This document shows, one piece after another, positions 46,701 through 58,900 of a DNA stretch of 64,000 bases; positions within the stretch are counted from its first letter, which is position 1; the number at the start of each line of letters is the position of its first letter. A program made the translations under genes and the position numbers. Below the pieces are notes generated by a model. It had not been told where the DNA came from, did not search any database, and worked only from the letters and a program-made list of their open reading frames with translations. Source of the DNA: Euborellia annulipes (lineage: Eukaryota > Arthropoda > Insecta > Dermaptera > Anisolabididae); the NCBI GenBank assembly GCA_023213315.1, contig JAKCPI010006205.1, forward strand, positions 62,001-126,000, read 5' to 3'.

Positions 46701-49700
46701 TTTCTACTCAATTTATTCCAGCGATACATGAGAGAGCAAGAGCGTTGATGCCAATGCAAAGAAGACCAGACGTGCGTGAATGTGTTAGATTATTAGGCCA
46801 AGCCCAACAAACAGAGTGCTATGGATTGTTGGTGTAGCTGGGAGTGCTTTTAGGTGTGCTGGGGACGCAAGTGACAGGTAGCACCTGCTTGCTAATCTTG
46901 CAGCCTCCGCGAGTCACTTTCTCAGATGTCGCTTCTGTATCACCTCGAGACGAATCACGAGAATCGCCAACCTCCTATATTTAAAAAAAAGATAAAATTA
47001 ATGAGTTATATCTATTTTTTATATATTAATGATTATTTTTCAATTCCATTAAATTCTATAAAATTTACATGGAAACCCTTGTTATAATACTCATAAATGG
47101 ACCCTGTTATGCAATGGTGTGTCAAAGACCAAACATCGAGTTTTGAGAAAATCAACATTAAAGTTTTTTGTTTTCATTGGATTATATATAATTTTTCTTG
47201 TCAATTGTGCAAGTAACATTAAATATAAATTTTTTTTAGGACATATTTCATAAAAAATACTATTAATTAAAGCATTTGAAACAAAAATTCCGTGCTTAAC
47301 TCAATTTTGAATTTTTTGGTCTTTGACACACCATTGCATAACAGGGTCCAAATAACATACGTATTACATACAGAGATGGGCAAAACCATTTAAAAAGCTT
47401 TAACGATCCGATCTGGCAATACAATCCGAGTTAGAAAAAAATCAGATCCGCAATACGAAAATCCGGTCCGATTGGGAAATTTTAAAAAAATATATAAAAT
47501 TAGGCATTATTCTTAAACAATATTAATTAAAAAGTAAAAAGGTTTAAATAATTGGTAATCCTTTGAAAAAGATAGCAAAAATCCAGGATTCCTAATCCTT
47601 CGAAATCCGAGAGAAATCAAGAGAGCAAAAAACGATATCTATGCAAATCCTTGAATCCATCCATCTTTCGATTTGGATCGCGATTCAGATCCAGAAACCT
47701 CCCCAGAGATCTGAAAATCCTAGAACGGATCGGATCTTCAGATTTAAATTCAAAAGGGTAGAGATCCTACCCATCCCTGATTACAAATGATCAATATTAA
47801 ATGACCCCTTATATTTTGGCAATCGCCTATTTAAAAAAAATCACAAGTGGTTTAATAGATTAATTTTGTATTTAAAAGAGTAAACGAAAGAAATCGAATG
47901 GAGATTTTTTTTCTAATTAGCTTGTTTGATTCTTGTTAACAAGTCTGTCCCTTGTCGAATGTCGTTGGGATTGTTAATTCCATGCAACAGCTATTAATTT
48001 CCGAATGGCAACTATTAAATGTATATCACATCGGCAGAGGAATTCATTATCTGATAAATAGTGTGAACATATATGGGAATAAGAGACGATTAAGACAGGA
48101 CAACGGGCCCAGAATACACAATGTAAGGGAGGGGCTTCGACGAAGTGGTGATGTGACTCCGGGATGTACGCTTTGGCACGTGGAGGTGAGTGAAGAAAGG
48201 GAGCAGAAGCAAAGGCTTTAATAGGAATGTTTAGTATTTCAACAACTACTATAATGCCGTTCAAAATTAATAAACGGCATAGGGAAAGATAGCTAGCTCT
48301 CACTGCTGAAAAAATTTCTTTTCATTTTCAGAATTTTTACTTTTTTAAGTGTTATATAACTAATTTCATGGGCGTAGCAATTTCCCCCCTGTCTTGTCCT
48401 GAAATTTTTTTGTTTATTAAAAACAAATAAACCTATGTATTTTTCCCATTGTATTAAGAGAACTTGCCTGAGAGGGTGAGCTGGCATTGCTGAATGAGAA
48501 TTGAGAGTCAGTATCATCGGTGTCAGGGCGCTCGGAGTCTAAACCGGCAGAGCCTCGGCCACCACCGCCTCTCCGCCATCTGGAATCATATTTCTAATCA
48601 GTTTATATACCTTAATATATAAATAAAATACTAATAATTAATTAAACTATAATTCTGACTGATTAATGTAAAATTGTGCATATTTCACTCGAGGAATAAG
48701 AAGCGATTTTTGATATTTTTTTCAATTTTGAAGAGTAGGTCCTTCACGTATCCCCTTCCTCAAAGTTTTTTTTTTTTTTTTTTTATTAGAGGAAAGATCT
48801 TGTTTAGGCATAAAAATTCTTATGATCTACACTAAAAAAATTAGTGATCAATCCTTAACTTAGTGGTATATTTAAAAAAATTAAAAAAATGTTCAATATT
48901 CGAATAAACGTATATGAATTAAAAAAATAATGTAATTTATCATATACCGGTACATATAACTGAAGAAAAAAATTACAAAACAATGTTTTAGGTAAAATAC
49001 CACTTCCAACTGACATGTTGATAAAGATCCCAAAAAAGTAAAAAAGAAAATATGAGAAAAAAAAGGCATTTGTCTAGAAACAAACACAGCAGCTAGTATA
49101 TTATCGTATATTTATAAAAGATGGTAAATTACCTGGGTAGGTGGTGCCTGGCCTGGAGATCTGCTTGTTCAGCTAAGAGCTGCGCCTGGCGCGTATGCAA
49201 CACTTCCATCTGCTGTTGTAGACTATGCAGTGCAGCAAAATCATGTGCATCGCGCAATTGCTGTGCAGCAAGAGCTAACTCTTCTCCACGTTCTGCTAGA
49301 GCTCGCAATTCGTCACCCACCTGCTCCGTCCTCTCCTGTGTACAGGGAAACATGTATTTTGATGCACGCCACTTAAATACGCGCACGTACAACAATTTAT
49401 TTTAAGAAAACCAAAAGGACTTTTTAATTAAATACTATATGGAATATTTAAAAATAAACTGAATTTTTATTTTTGAATAACGTGTGTTTAAGATAGATAT
49501 TATTTTTCTCTCTTGTTGTGGGTATGTAATAATACCTATAAGACTTTAAACTTTAACCGTTATTATGAAAATATATATTGGGGTCCAGGCATTCTTATTT
49601 AAGCCATTTGGTATCCAAATGGCTTAAATAAAATCATCGGACTGCCTGGGATCCGAACCCTCGACCCTTGGTATACAAGGCAGGCGCGCTACCAACTATG

Positions 49701-49868
49701 GCAAGCCCAAGGGCTCTGGAATAGTTAATTTCTTTAACAATCAAACACTAGCTAAATTGTGCAAGCCATGAAACTGAATTTTTTAGGCCTTAGAACTCTC
49801 GGACAGAAAACACTAAAATTTAGTATTATTTTAGGCAGTGGCGGCCCGGGTTTTGTCGAGGGGGGGGG

Positions 49869-49901
<33 letters not shown>

Positions 49902-52900
49902 TCCTGAAGGATTTTTTCTTTATTTTTTTTTCTTTATTTTAAATAAAATTTTAAATGATGGAAAAAAAAAAAAAAAAAAATTAAAAATAAATAAAAAAAA
50001 AAAAAAAAAAAAAATATAAATGCAAAAAAAAGGGGGGGGGAAAATTAATTTTTAAAATAAAATGTGGGTTTAGAGATAAAAAAAATTTTTTTTTTATTAA
50101 AAATAAAAAGGGGGGGGGATTTTAGGGTATTTGAACTTATGTTTTCCTTATCTAAATGACATTTATTAAATAATAAATTATAAATTAGCATTCTTTAAAA
50201 AAAAGGGGTTGTAATTAGAGAATCAGAAAATGACAAAGGTAAAAAAAAGAAGAGGGAAATAGAATAGTCATAAATCTAAATGCACTTTTTTATAATTTAT
50301 TTATTTATTTATTTACCTTTAGTCATTAATTAAATGTTTAAAAAAATGTTATGTTTGGGTTGAACTTCAAAGAAATCTTTCTCAAATGAAATGTTTAGAG
50401 AGAAAGGAATATTTATGACCAATAATAAATTATGACTTCTGTGACGACGGGACTTTATAAGTTAATCAACATCCGTTTAGATATCTTGATATGGTCCGCG
50501 AGGATAATAAGAAACACGCGGCTTTGCTTTATGAACAAGAAAGGCGAAAATTATTAAGAACCTCCAGGGTTTAAGCCCTAGAATAATGACAACCCGAGAT
50601 GAAGGCTCTATACGTATTTCTTTAGTTTTAGATCGACGTCCTTTTTAAAGATTTGTAGAGGAAATAGAAGAGGGAAGTTTTAGGAGACTCAGAATCGCAA
50701 AATTATTTCCTATGAATAAAGATTATTAAATATGAGTCTATTAATTTTGAATATATATGCAATTTTTAACTCTAGGGGACAGGGAGTTTAATCCCATATC
50801 GCCCTCCTGGTTCCAGGGACCCTTCGATTTCACTGAAATAGGGACATCAATTGAGGCCTTAAAATCAATATATTTTTTGTAAATTAATTTTTAATTAATT
50901 TAATAGTCTAAAATATGATTATATGCAAATTAATAATTTTAGTTGGCTTAGCGTTTGATTCAATTAATTTTGTTAAGTATTTGTAAAAATTTATTTAAAT
51001 ATTCCCTCAAACTCGCACAAAAAATGGGATTCAATATTTTATGGAACGTTCAAAATTTTTGTAGACCCTTCAATATTTTGTTCTTTAATCGCGCAAAGTT
51101 CAATCGACAATGAAATGTTGTACAATATTTTTGTGTAGCGTCAAGGGTCCACGACTATTCAATATTTTACACAAAAATCTAGCTCACTATTTTGGGGGAA
51201 ATTTTTGTCAGTATCAGGGCTATTTTAGTTATTTTAAATAAATTTCATAAAAACATAAGAAGGTGGCCCTTTTAAAAATATTTATAGTAAAATGACTATA
51301 ACTAGGCGCGGGATTGCTTTTTTGCCAGGGAAGGGGTGGGGGGGGGGGGCTAGAATTTTTTCTCTCATAAAAAAGATAACAGTTCTATATGCATAATATT
51401 ATTTTAAATTTATTTTTTCAGTAACAAAATCACTATTTTAAAAAATTAATAAAATAAAAAATTATTGTCTATACCATGTTAATTAATATAATAATTTTAA
51501 TATAAGTAAGAATCCAAACTATCTAATAATCTTAGGCCCTCTGGTGTTGGGGAGGGGGAGGAAGTAGAAAAGTTAAATAATCTGTTTTGCTCCCCCTCCC
51601 CCACCCCAACTAAGCAAAACCTTAAATCGCGTCCCTGCTAAGAAAGCAATCAACGTTCTCGATTTTTTTGATTGTTTTAATTCAATAGATTTTTGCCAAA
51701 TAGGTAAAATAACATTTTTTTTTATGCCCAAATTTTCGCCTCATATGCATTATCACAACCAATAAAAGTGATTTACAGAATGTTTTGTTTTTGCGGCGAG
51801 AGATTAAATAAATAGTGTTTTTCATTAATAACTGAATATCAAATTTCAAAATATTATTGTTGTAGAAATATCTAATGTAGTAATTTTGAAAATAAATAAT
51901 CGAAATACTGGTATATTCAGAAAGATAAATGGAAATTCAATAAGGAAATTAGAATACTATTTTAGCAACTAATTTTATCAAAGAGGGGAATCGGTGAAAA
52001 GCAGGTTTAGTTTTCAGATCCTATAATTAATTAATACCAAAGTTATTTTAAATAAAATAAACAAATTTTGAAAATCCACAAATTCTTTCAATTTGGCTAT
52101 ATCTTGATTTTTCAAACTTAATTGTGGTCCTAAAGAAGTTTTAGCTGTTTCACAAAGAAAGTTGTTAATTTGTTTTTTAGGGGAGAACCTAGGATACTCA
52201 AAGAGGATTGATCCTATAATTAAATTAGTAAATTTAGTGAGATATAAAAAAGGGAGAAAAAAAGAAAATATAACTTAATACAAGAATAAAGAAAACTATT
52301 TATTTATAAAATGAGAATAAAGTCTCTAATAAGATCACTAGCAAGCAATGCGAGTGGAATGAACTAATTCAAAAGAATGAGTCTGAAAGGAACGAATCTT
52401 CTTTCTTTTCAGTTAATAGTATTTTTCGATGTTGCCATATTAAAAGAGAAACAACCGAAAAAAGAAATAGGCCTTGGAAGGGGAGAGGGGGTATGGCTTA
52501 ATCAGCACCCATCTGGTAAATTTGAGTTTGATTCGTTGAAATGCACCTCTTGATTATTTTCCATTATTTGAGATTATTTAATTTTGAAAAGATTTGTAAT
52601 TTTTTTCATTTTAAAGGGTAATATTCTTTTGTATAAAATTGTGAAATTTAATCAACTCTGCAAGAGAATATGTAAAAAGTTTTAGATACCTTTTTTAAAA
52701 CTAAATCATAATAAAAAGAGAGGGAGAAAAAAATAAAATTTGATTCAACTAATGAAGAAATAAAACTAAGTTTTTTTTTAAGCCCAAAAATAAAGGTACT
52801 TTTTTTTTATAAATAAACACTTTTTTCCCATTGACACTCACATTCACACATACATACTCAGGCCATTTTTACGTTAATGTATTTAATATTATAAGCTTAT

Positions 52901-55900
52901 ATATGGACCCTGTTATGCAATGGTGTGTCAAAGACCAAGCATCGAGTTTTGAGAAAATCAACAATAAAGTTTTTTGTTTACATTGGTTTATATACAATTT
53001 TTGCCCCAGGGGGTTGGGGGGGTTGGTGGGGGCCTCCTTCTTTCCCGCCTCGGGGGGGGCCCCCCCCCCGGGGTTTTTTTTTTTGTAAAAAAAAAAAAAA
53101 AACCCCCCCCCCCATAATTATATACACACTTTTAATAATATTTTGGGGGGGGGGGAGGGGAGGGTGTGTGGGTGGGGGGGGGGAAGGGATAGATAATTAA
53201 AAAAAAAAAAAAAATATAATTTTTCTTGTCAATTGTGCAAGTAACATTAAATATAAATTTTTTTAGGACATATTTTATAAAAAATACTATTAATTAAAGC
53301 ATTTGAAACATTCCGTGCTTAACTAAATTTTTAATTTTTTGGACTTTGACACACCATTGCATAACAGGGCCACACTAAAATCGATTTAATATAATATATT
53401 AAAACGATTTTAGTGTGGTCCAGTGTTATATAAATAAATGACCGGTAGAATAATACTTGGACGGAGTTCCAACTACCAAAGTTTCAACTACCACTTCGTC
53501 CAAGTATTATCTACCGTTCATTTACTTAATAATATATAGGACTACGTATATTGGGGGGGGTCCAGGCATTCTTATTTAAGCCATTTAGTATCCAAATGGC
53601 TTAAATAAAATCATCGGACTCCCTGGGATCCGAACCCGCGACCCTTGATATAGAAGGCTAGCACGCAAATACACCACGGCTAAAGGAACTTTAATATTAA
53701 ATCAAAAAATCAATTCAACGGAACAAAAAACGATTTTATTAATGCCCTAAAAAATAAATACTGTATATCTACAATACATATTATTATTTCAGAATATATA
53801 AAAAATAGTAGTATCAATAATAAATTACGTATTTTAGGAAAAAGTTAATACTAATAACCAAAAAAAAAGACTTTCTGCGATATTAAATTGAACCTTAATG
53901 AAAGAAAATTGGATACTTTTTGTATATTTCTTGTATCAATCCAATTCTGAATCCTTTTTATGCTTTTATCGTCTTGCAACCCCAAACCCCCTTTCATATT
54001 TTTCCTTCGGGAATAAGGAGGAAAAGAGAATTGTAGTAGGCCTACTTACATCTTATTAATTCTTACGAAGAAAAATAAATTGTTTTTATTTTAGGGAAAC
54101 TACAGTATTTAATGGTACGATTATATAATTATTCTAAATTAGGCTAAAAACTAAAATAGGTAAGAAAAATTTTAAAAAATCTAAAAGGGTAATTTTTTGA
54201 GTTTTGTAATTAAGAAATTGTCAATCGATCGACTTTCCTAAGAAACTTTCGATAAAAGAATGGAGCGAATAATATATTTCTATAATCAGGAGAAGTTGAT
54301 GTTGATGTTACAAGTTAGGGAAGAGAAGTTCAGGAGCAGCAAAAGAGAAAGCCTTTGTATGCCAAATGCCGAAGGAGACGTTTTGGACAAAATTCATTCG
54401 TTCATCCTCAGTCCCTATAAGCTTATATTTATTTTAAGCACAAAGTTGTTCAAAAAGCACAAAAATCCGTGCACATGTACATTATTAAAAGGGCGAGACT
54501 TTTCGAGAATCTCGAAAAACTTTCACGATATTTCAAACACTCGCCCTTTAATAAAATGTACATGTGTATGGACCTTTGTGAATCAAGAACAATTAGAAAT
54601 GTGTGCCTAAAAATATAATATAGTCTAAGCTTATTATGAGTGAGGATGGACGAATAAATTTTGTCCGAAACGTCTCCTCCTTTCGGTATTTGGCATACAA
54701 AGGCTTTATTTTCTTTGCTGCTCCTGTACTTGCTCTTTGCCATCTTGTAATATATTTCTTTACTGGCGCTAATGCACATGTCCTCAAGAAGGGAGAGAGT
54801 TGACTTTTACGGTATAATATTATATTTACAAAGATATATGGTTTGGATTATTTTGTTGATCATTTACTGGCTAACTTTCATAGCATCTACTTAATAGAAT
54901 ATTTAAATAAATATTTTTAAAAAATTTCTACTTTACAATAACAAAAATAAACATTTTCCGAATATGCCTTTGCTTTTTCCATTTCTTATTATTTTATAGT
55001 TCCCACAGGATTTAATAAACAATAAAAAAATGTGACATGGAAAGAGGATGGAAGAAAGGACATGAAATTCTCCGTAGAGTAAAGAGGAAAAACTGATGAA
55101 AAGATTGTTAATATACCATCATAATCAGAGTATCAGAAAAATGAATTTTCTTTTAGAATATCACTGGGCGTGGTAATTCATTTTAAAATGATCCAAAATC
55201 TATTATTACAAAAAAACCAAAAGAATAAGGGTGATGACCCTGATTTAGGCGAAGAGAAACAGCCACCTGGATCGATGTTGATCTGGGAATAGGCGACCCC
55301 CAGAAACAAGAGTGTTGAACGGCCGCTGGGAGCCATTGGCCATAAGACAATTTTATTTCTAAAATTCTATTCAAAATGAATTCAGTAGTCAATGACTTAA
55401 AATTTAAATAAAATATAAATAAAAAATAGGCTAAAATTTAGCCACTTTTGGCACTTATTAAAAAAGTAGACTTATAAAATTCAAATTAATCAACTTAAAT
55501 AAATATGGATAAGGTATAAGTTGCCTGAGATGCAGAAAAAGGTAGATTATTTATTTCTTAAGGTGGAGTAAAAAAAAAAAAAAAACTTCAAGAATTTTAA
55601 CAGTCCAATATATCAATATATAATAATATATTTCATTATAGCAGTTCCAAGCTGACGTTTCTACCCCTTGTCGATAACGAAAGAACGGAAAATAGGAGGG
55701 TATATTTGGCTACTAAATGTTTTGAATTTTTTTCTTTTTACTACCCCTCAACTATACTTCCAGCAGCAACAAAGAGATATTTGTTGAAGAAAAATGACTT
55801 AAGAGGACATTCCAGAAGAGGAGACTAGGCTCACCTGTCTGCGTAGCCTGGGCTCTCTGGCGTCTATCTCCAGGTCCGCTCCATGCGTAGACGATGGCGA

Positions 55901-58900
55901 AAGCGAGGATGCTGCGGATTCGAGACGCAATCTTTTGCTACTTGGTGCTAGGTCTTCAGGGCCGCTACCATTGCTTCGAGCACCTGCAGCGCTTCGTGCA
56001 TAGCCCACGCTGCAACAAATAAGCATAGTATTAATTAAATGTGTTTGAATTTTTAGTAATAAATTAGTATATAGTAATTATTATCAAAAGCGAGATTATT
56101 TTTCATGTTATTACCTCCACCAGAATATTCGAAAGTTGTGAGATGTTTTTTACTGTTAAGATCTATCTAGTTACTGAGGCAATATTAAAAACCAAGAGGT
56201 AGAATTTATTTATACAGAGGAAAATATTTATTTTGTTACCACACCAAAGTAAAGAGTGCTTCAAGCAATTGTGGGGGAAAAATATGAGAATGTATCTTTT
56301 AAATATTATGTTTAAAAAAATTAATTTATGAATTTGAATGAAAATTGCTAGAGCCGATTATGAGAAAATCGACAAAACTGAAAAATATACCAATAGACTC
56401 TTTGGCCAATTTTAATTTAAATCTTCATGTTTTTAATCTCATGCCCCTTTCCATTTTGAGATTTTTATTCCAAAACCACACAGACAGACTCTCTTTAATG
56501 GAATCAATAAAACGTATATTTCCATCAAAATCATGACATCGAATTTTTCATATGATCGTAATACTTTTTATATATAAATTCCCAAACAGCTTGGAATATT
56601 GCAGTAATATTGAAAATCTTGCACAATGACACTAGCATAGGCGCCGGAACTGGGGGGGGGGGGCAAGGGTACATTGCCCCCCCCTGGCATCCTACAGGGG
56701 GGGGGGGGCAGAGGGGGGCAAAATTTCTTCTTTTATTTCATTTATTTTTAAAAATGATATATTTTTACTTTTGAAAAATAAAATCTTCTAAATTAAAAAA
56801 AATTAAAAGAGTAAAAAAATCATTTTTTTTTCAAATTTTTTCCAAAAATTTTTGATAAAATCACTAGCAAATTTTTTAAAATTTTAATTTTATTAAAATT
56901 GTGATTTTATTTAAAATTTTTAAAGTTTTATAGTAGATTTGTTTTTGTTTTATACTATTTGAACATATTAAATTATTTTAATTTTCTAAAAAAAAATTTT
57001 TTGCCCCCCCCCCCCCTGATTCAAATTCGTTCCGGCGCCCCTGGACACTAGTGCAGCAACATAGCTGCAATATTCCTGCATGTTACAAAGAGGCGGACAT
57101 AGGAATATTGCAGCAATGTTGCTGCAATTTCCTTTAAGGTTTAATACCCGGACAGTTTGGAACATTGCGCTGCAACATTTTTTTTATAAAAAACTCACTT
57201 TTTCCCACTCACACACACACATACACAGCCTTTTCGGCAACTTAGGAGCCATTTGGTGCTGCAACATTGTCATTATTGTGCAAGATTTGCAATATTGTTG
57301 CAATATTTCAAGCTGTCTGGGTTATATTAACACAAATAGAGAAAGTAAAGATACATAAAGTTTGATTTACATATGAAATAAAGGGAATTTCTTTATTTAA
57401 ATAAACACCTAGAAGTAAAATGAAAATACTGTAGTTTCATTTCAATAAGAAAGGACATGTTTAAAAAAAAAATTTTTCTCTTATGACCTGACAATAGGAC
57501 AAGTCCTATGTTCATTCCAAGAGAGAAAAAGTGCCAATTAATTTAGTACATTTAAATAAAATTTTCATCATTGAAAAAGGGAGGAGAATGAGCTCAAATA
57601 TTCCCCTAGGCATTTCATCATTAATGATTTCAACCATATTTATTGATTATCATCAGAACTCTCATGTTTGCTACCCAGATATGTAAACATGCTATCAAAT
57701 AATTATATATAGGTCCTACACACTGAATATACATATTATTAAATATAACAATAGGTTGTTGATTTAGAAAATTTTAGTAACATGAAAAAAATAAGATAGG
57801 TGATATCACAATTATACTCTTTTCTTCTTCTTTTTTTTGTTCATTATATTAAATGGATTGTAAAATAGACTCACTTAACATTAGAAGTTGGGGAAAAGTT
57901 TAACCTTAAAGAGAGATATAAAAAAACTTCGTAATGATTCTAAAATTGATTGAGATATCTGAGAAATATCATGATGAAGACTGAATTCAACCGAAAAAGT
58001 TTTCTTTAATTTGCTCTATCTTATTAAATTAAATCTTTGATAAAAATCGGGGAAGGAATTGAATAACTTGGTCGAGTTTAGATGCAACGACTTTATTAAG
58101 GCCACAAATATAATACGCGGTGTTCAAAAAAAAAAAAAAAATTCTAACAGAAATAGGACAAGATGCCCTTAAGGTAGAAACAACATTTTCTTTGTAATAA
58201 AGAAAAGGGTCTTATTGAAATTTTTACTAAAAAAAAAAAAAAAAATTTATAAATTATCGGATTTGCCTTCAGAAAAATTATATTCCATTAGTTTAATTAT
58301 TTTAATTAATTAAAAATATATTGTCGTTTATTTGAAAATTTAAAATTTCTCTACTCGACATGTTCTGTCTGTCTGTATTTATTATTTCTAAGATGCTATA
58401 GGCTATATATATTAATAAAAAAAAAAGTATGTCTAAAAAAATCACTTTAAAAAAATTTATCCTCACACACACCTTGAAATGTCTCTATTTTCATATTAAT
58501 AATTTCAAAATCATTTTTTTTTTCTCATTTTCTCTCACTCACTCCACGTTAAGAAACCTGCACAAGGTCAAATCTGGATAATAAAGAAAAATAATTCGAT
58601 TTTTTTTTCATAATGTAACATGGATAAAAAAAATTTCCACTCAATGATGTGGTGTAAAAAAAAAACATTCTTGAAAAACCTGTATTATTAATTAAAATTA
58701 ATGGTTTTATCATTTAAATGAATGTTATTAAATATAGCAGGTTGATTTATTGTAGGGACTAACTAACCTTCAAAGGCCTAAATTGCCTATCTTCTAGATT
58801 ACAAACAAAGCGAAATTTGGCTGCATTTTTACCTGAGTTGCTTACACTTTCATAACTCTATTGTTATTGTCTGTATAAATACTTTTCTTAAGATCTGTAA

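Larger units (their letters stand above)
56581..57321. mobile_element. Composite TGCAATATTG element carrying two younger insertions
   Basis: Ends CCCAAACAGCTTGGAATATT and AATATTTCAAGCTGTCTGGG match the 60.1-kb element. The shared interior GGCGGACATAGGAATATTGC is present at about 57092. It contains the hAT-type element at 56636-57043 and the truncated SINE at 57178-57263, each with its own target duplication. Confidence 0.8.

Noticed and set aside
47952..48303. Overlapping 89-codon plus and 109-codon minus frames in a NAB intron
   Set aside because: They do not fit the NAB phase chain and match nothing I recognise. A GTGAGT donor on the plus strand at about 48187 is suggestive, but no acceptor partner was found.
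49121..49405. 94-codon plus-strand Cys/Ala/Ser-rich frame
   Set aside because: It is antisense to a NAB exon whose frame, splice sites and family similarity are clear.
49759..50019. 86-codon frame with Phe and Lys runs
   Set aside because: It is a translation of homopolymer T and A tracts in the artefact-like block.
57080..57358. 92-codon frame with His/Asn-rich content
   Set aside because: It spans the junction of nested transposons and is made of TGCAATATTG repeats and a SINE tail.
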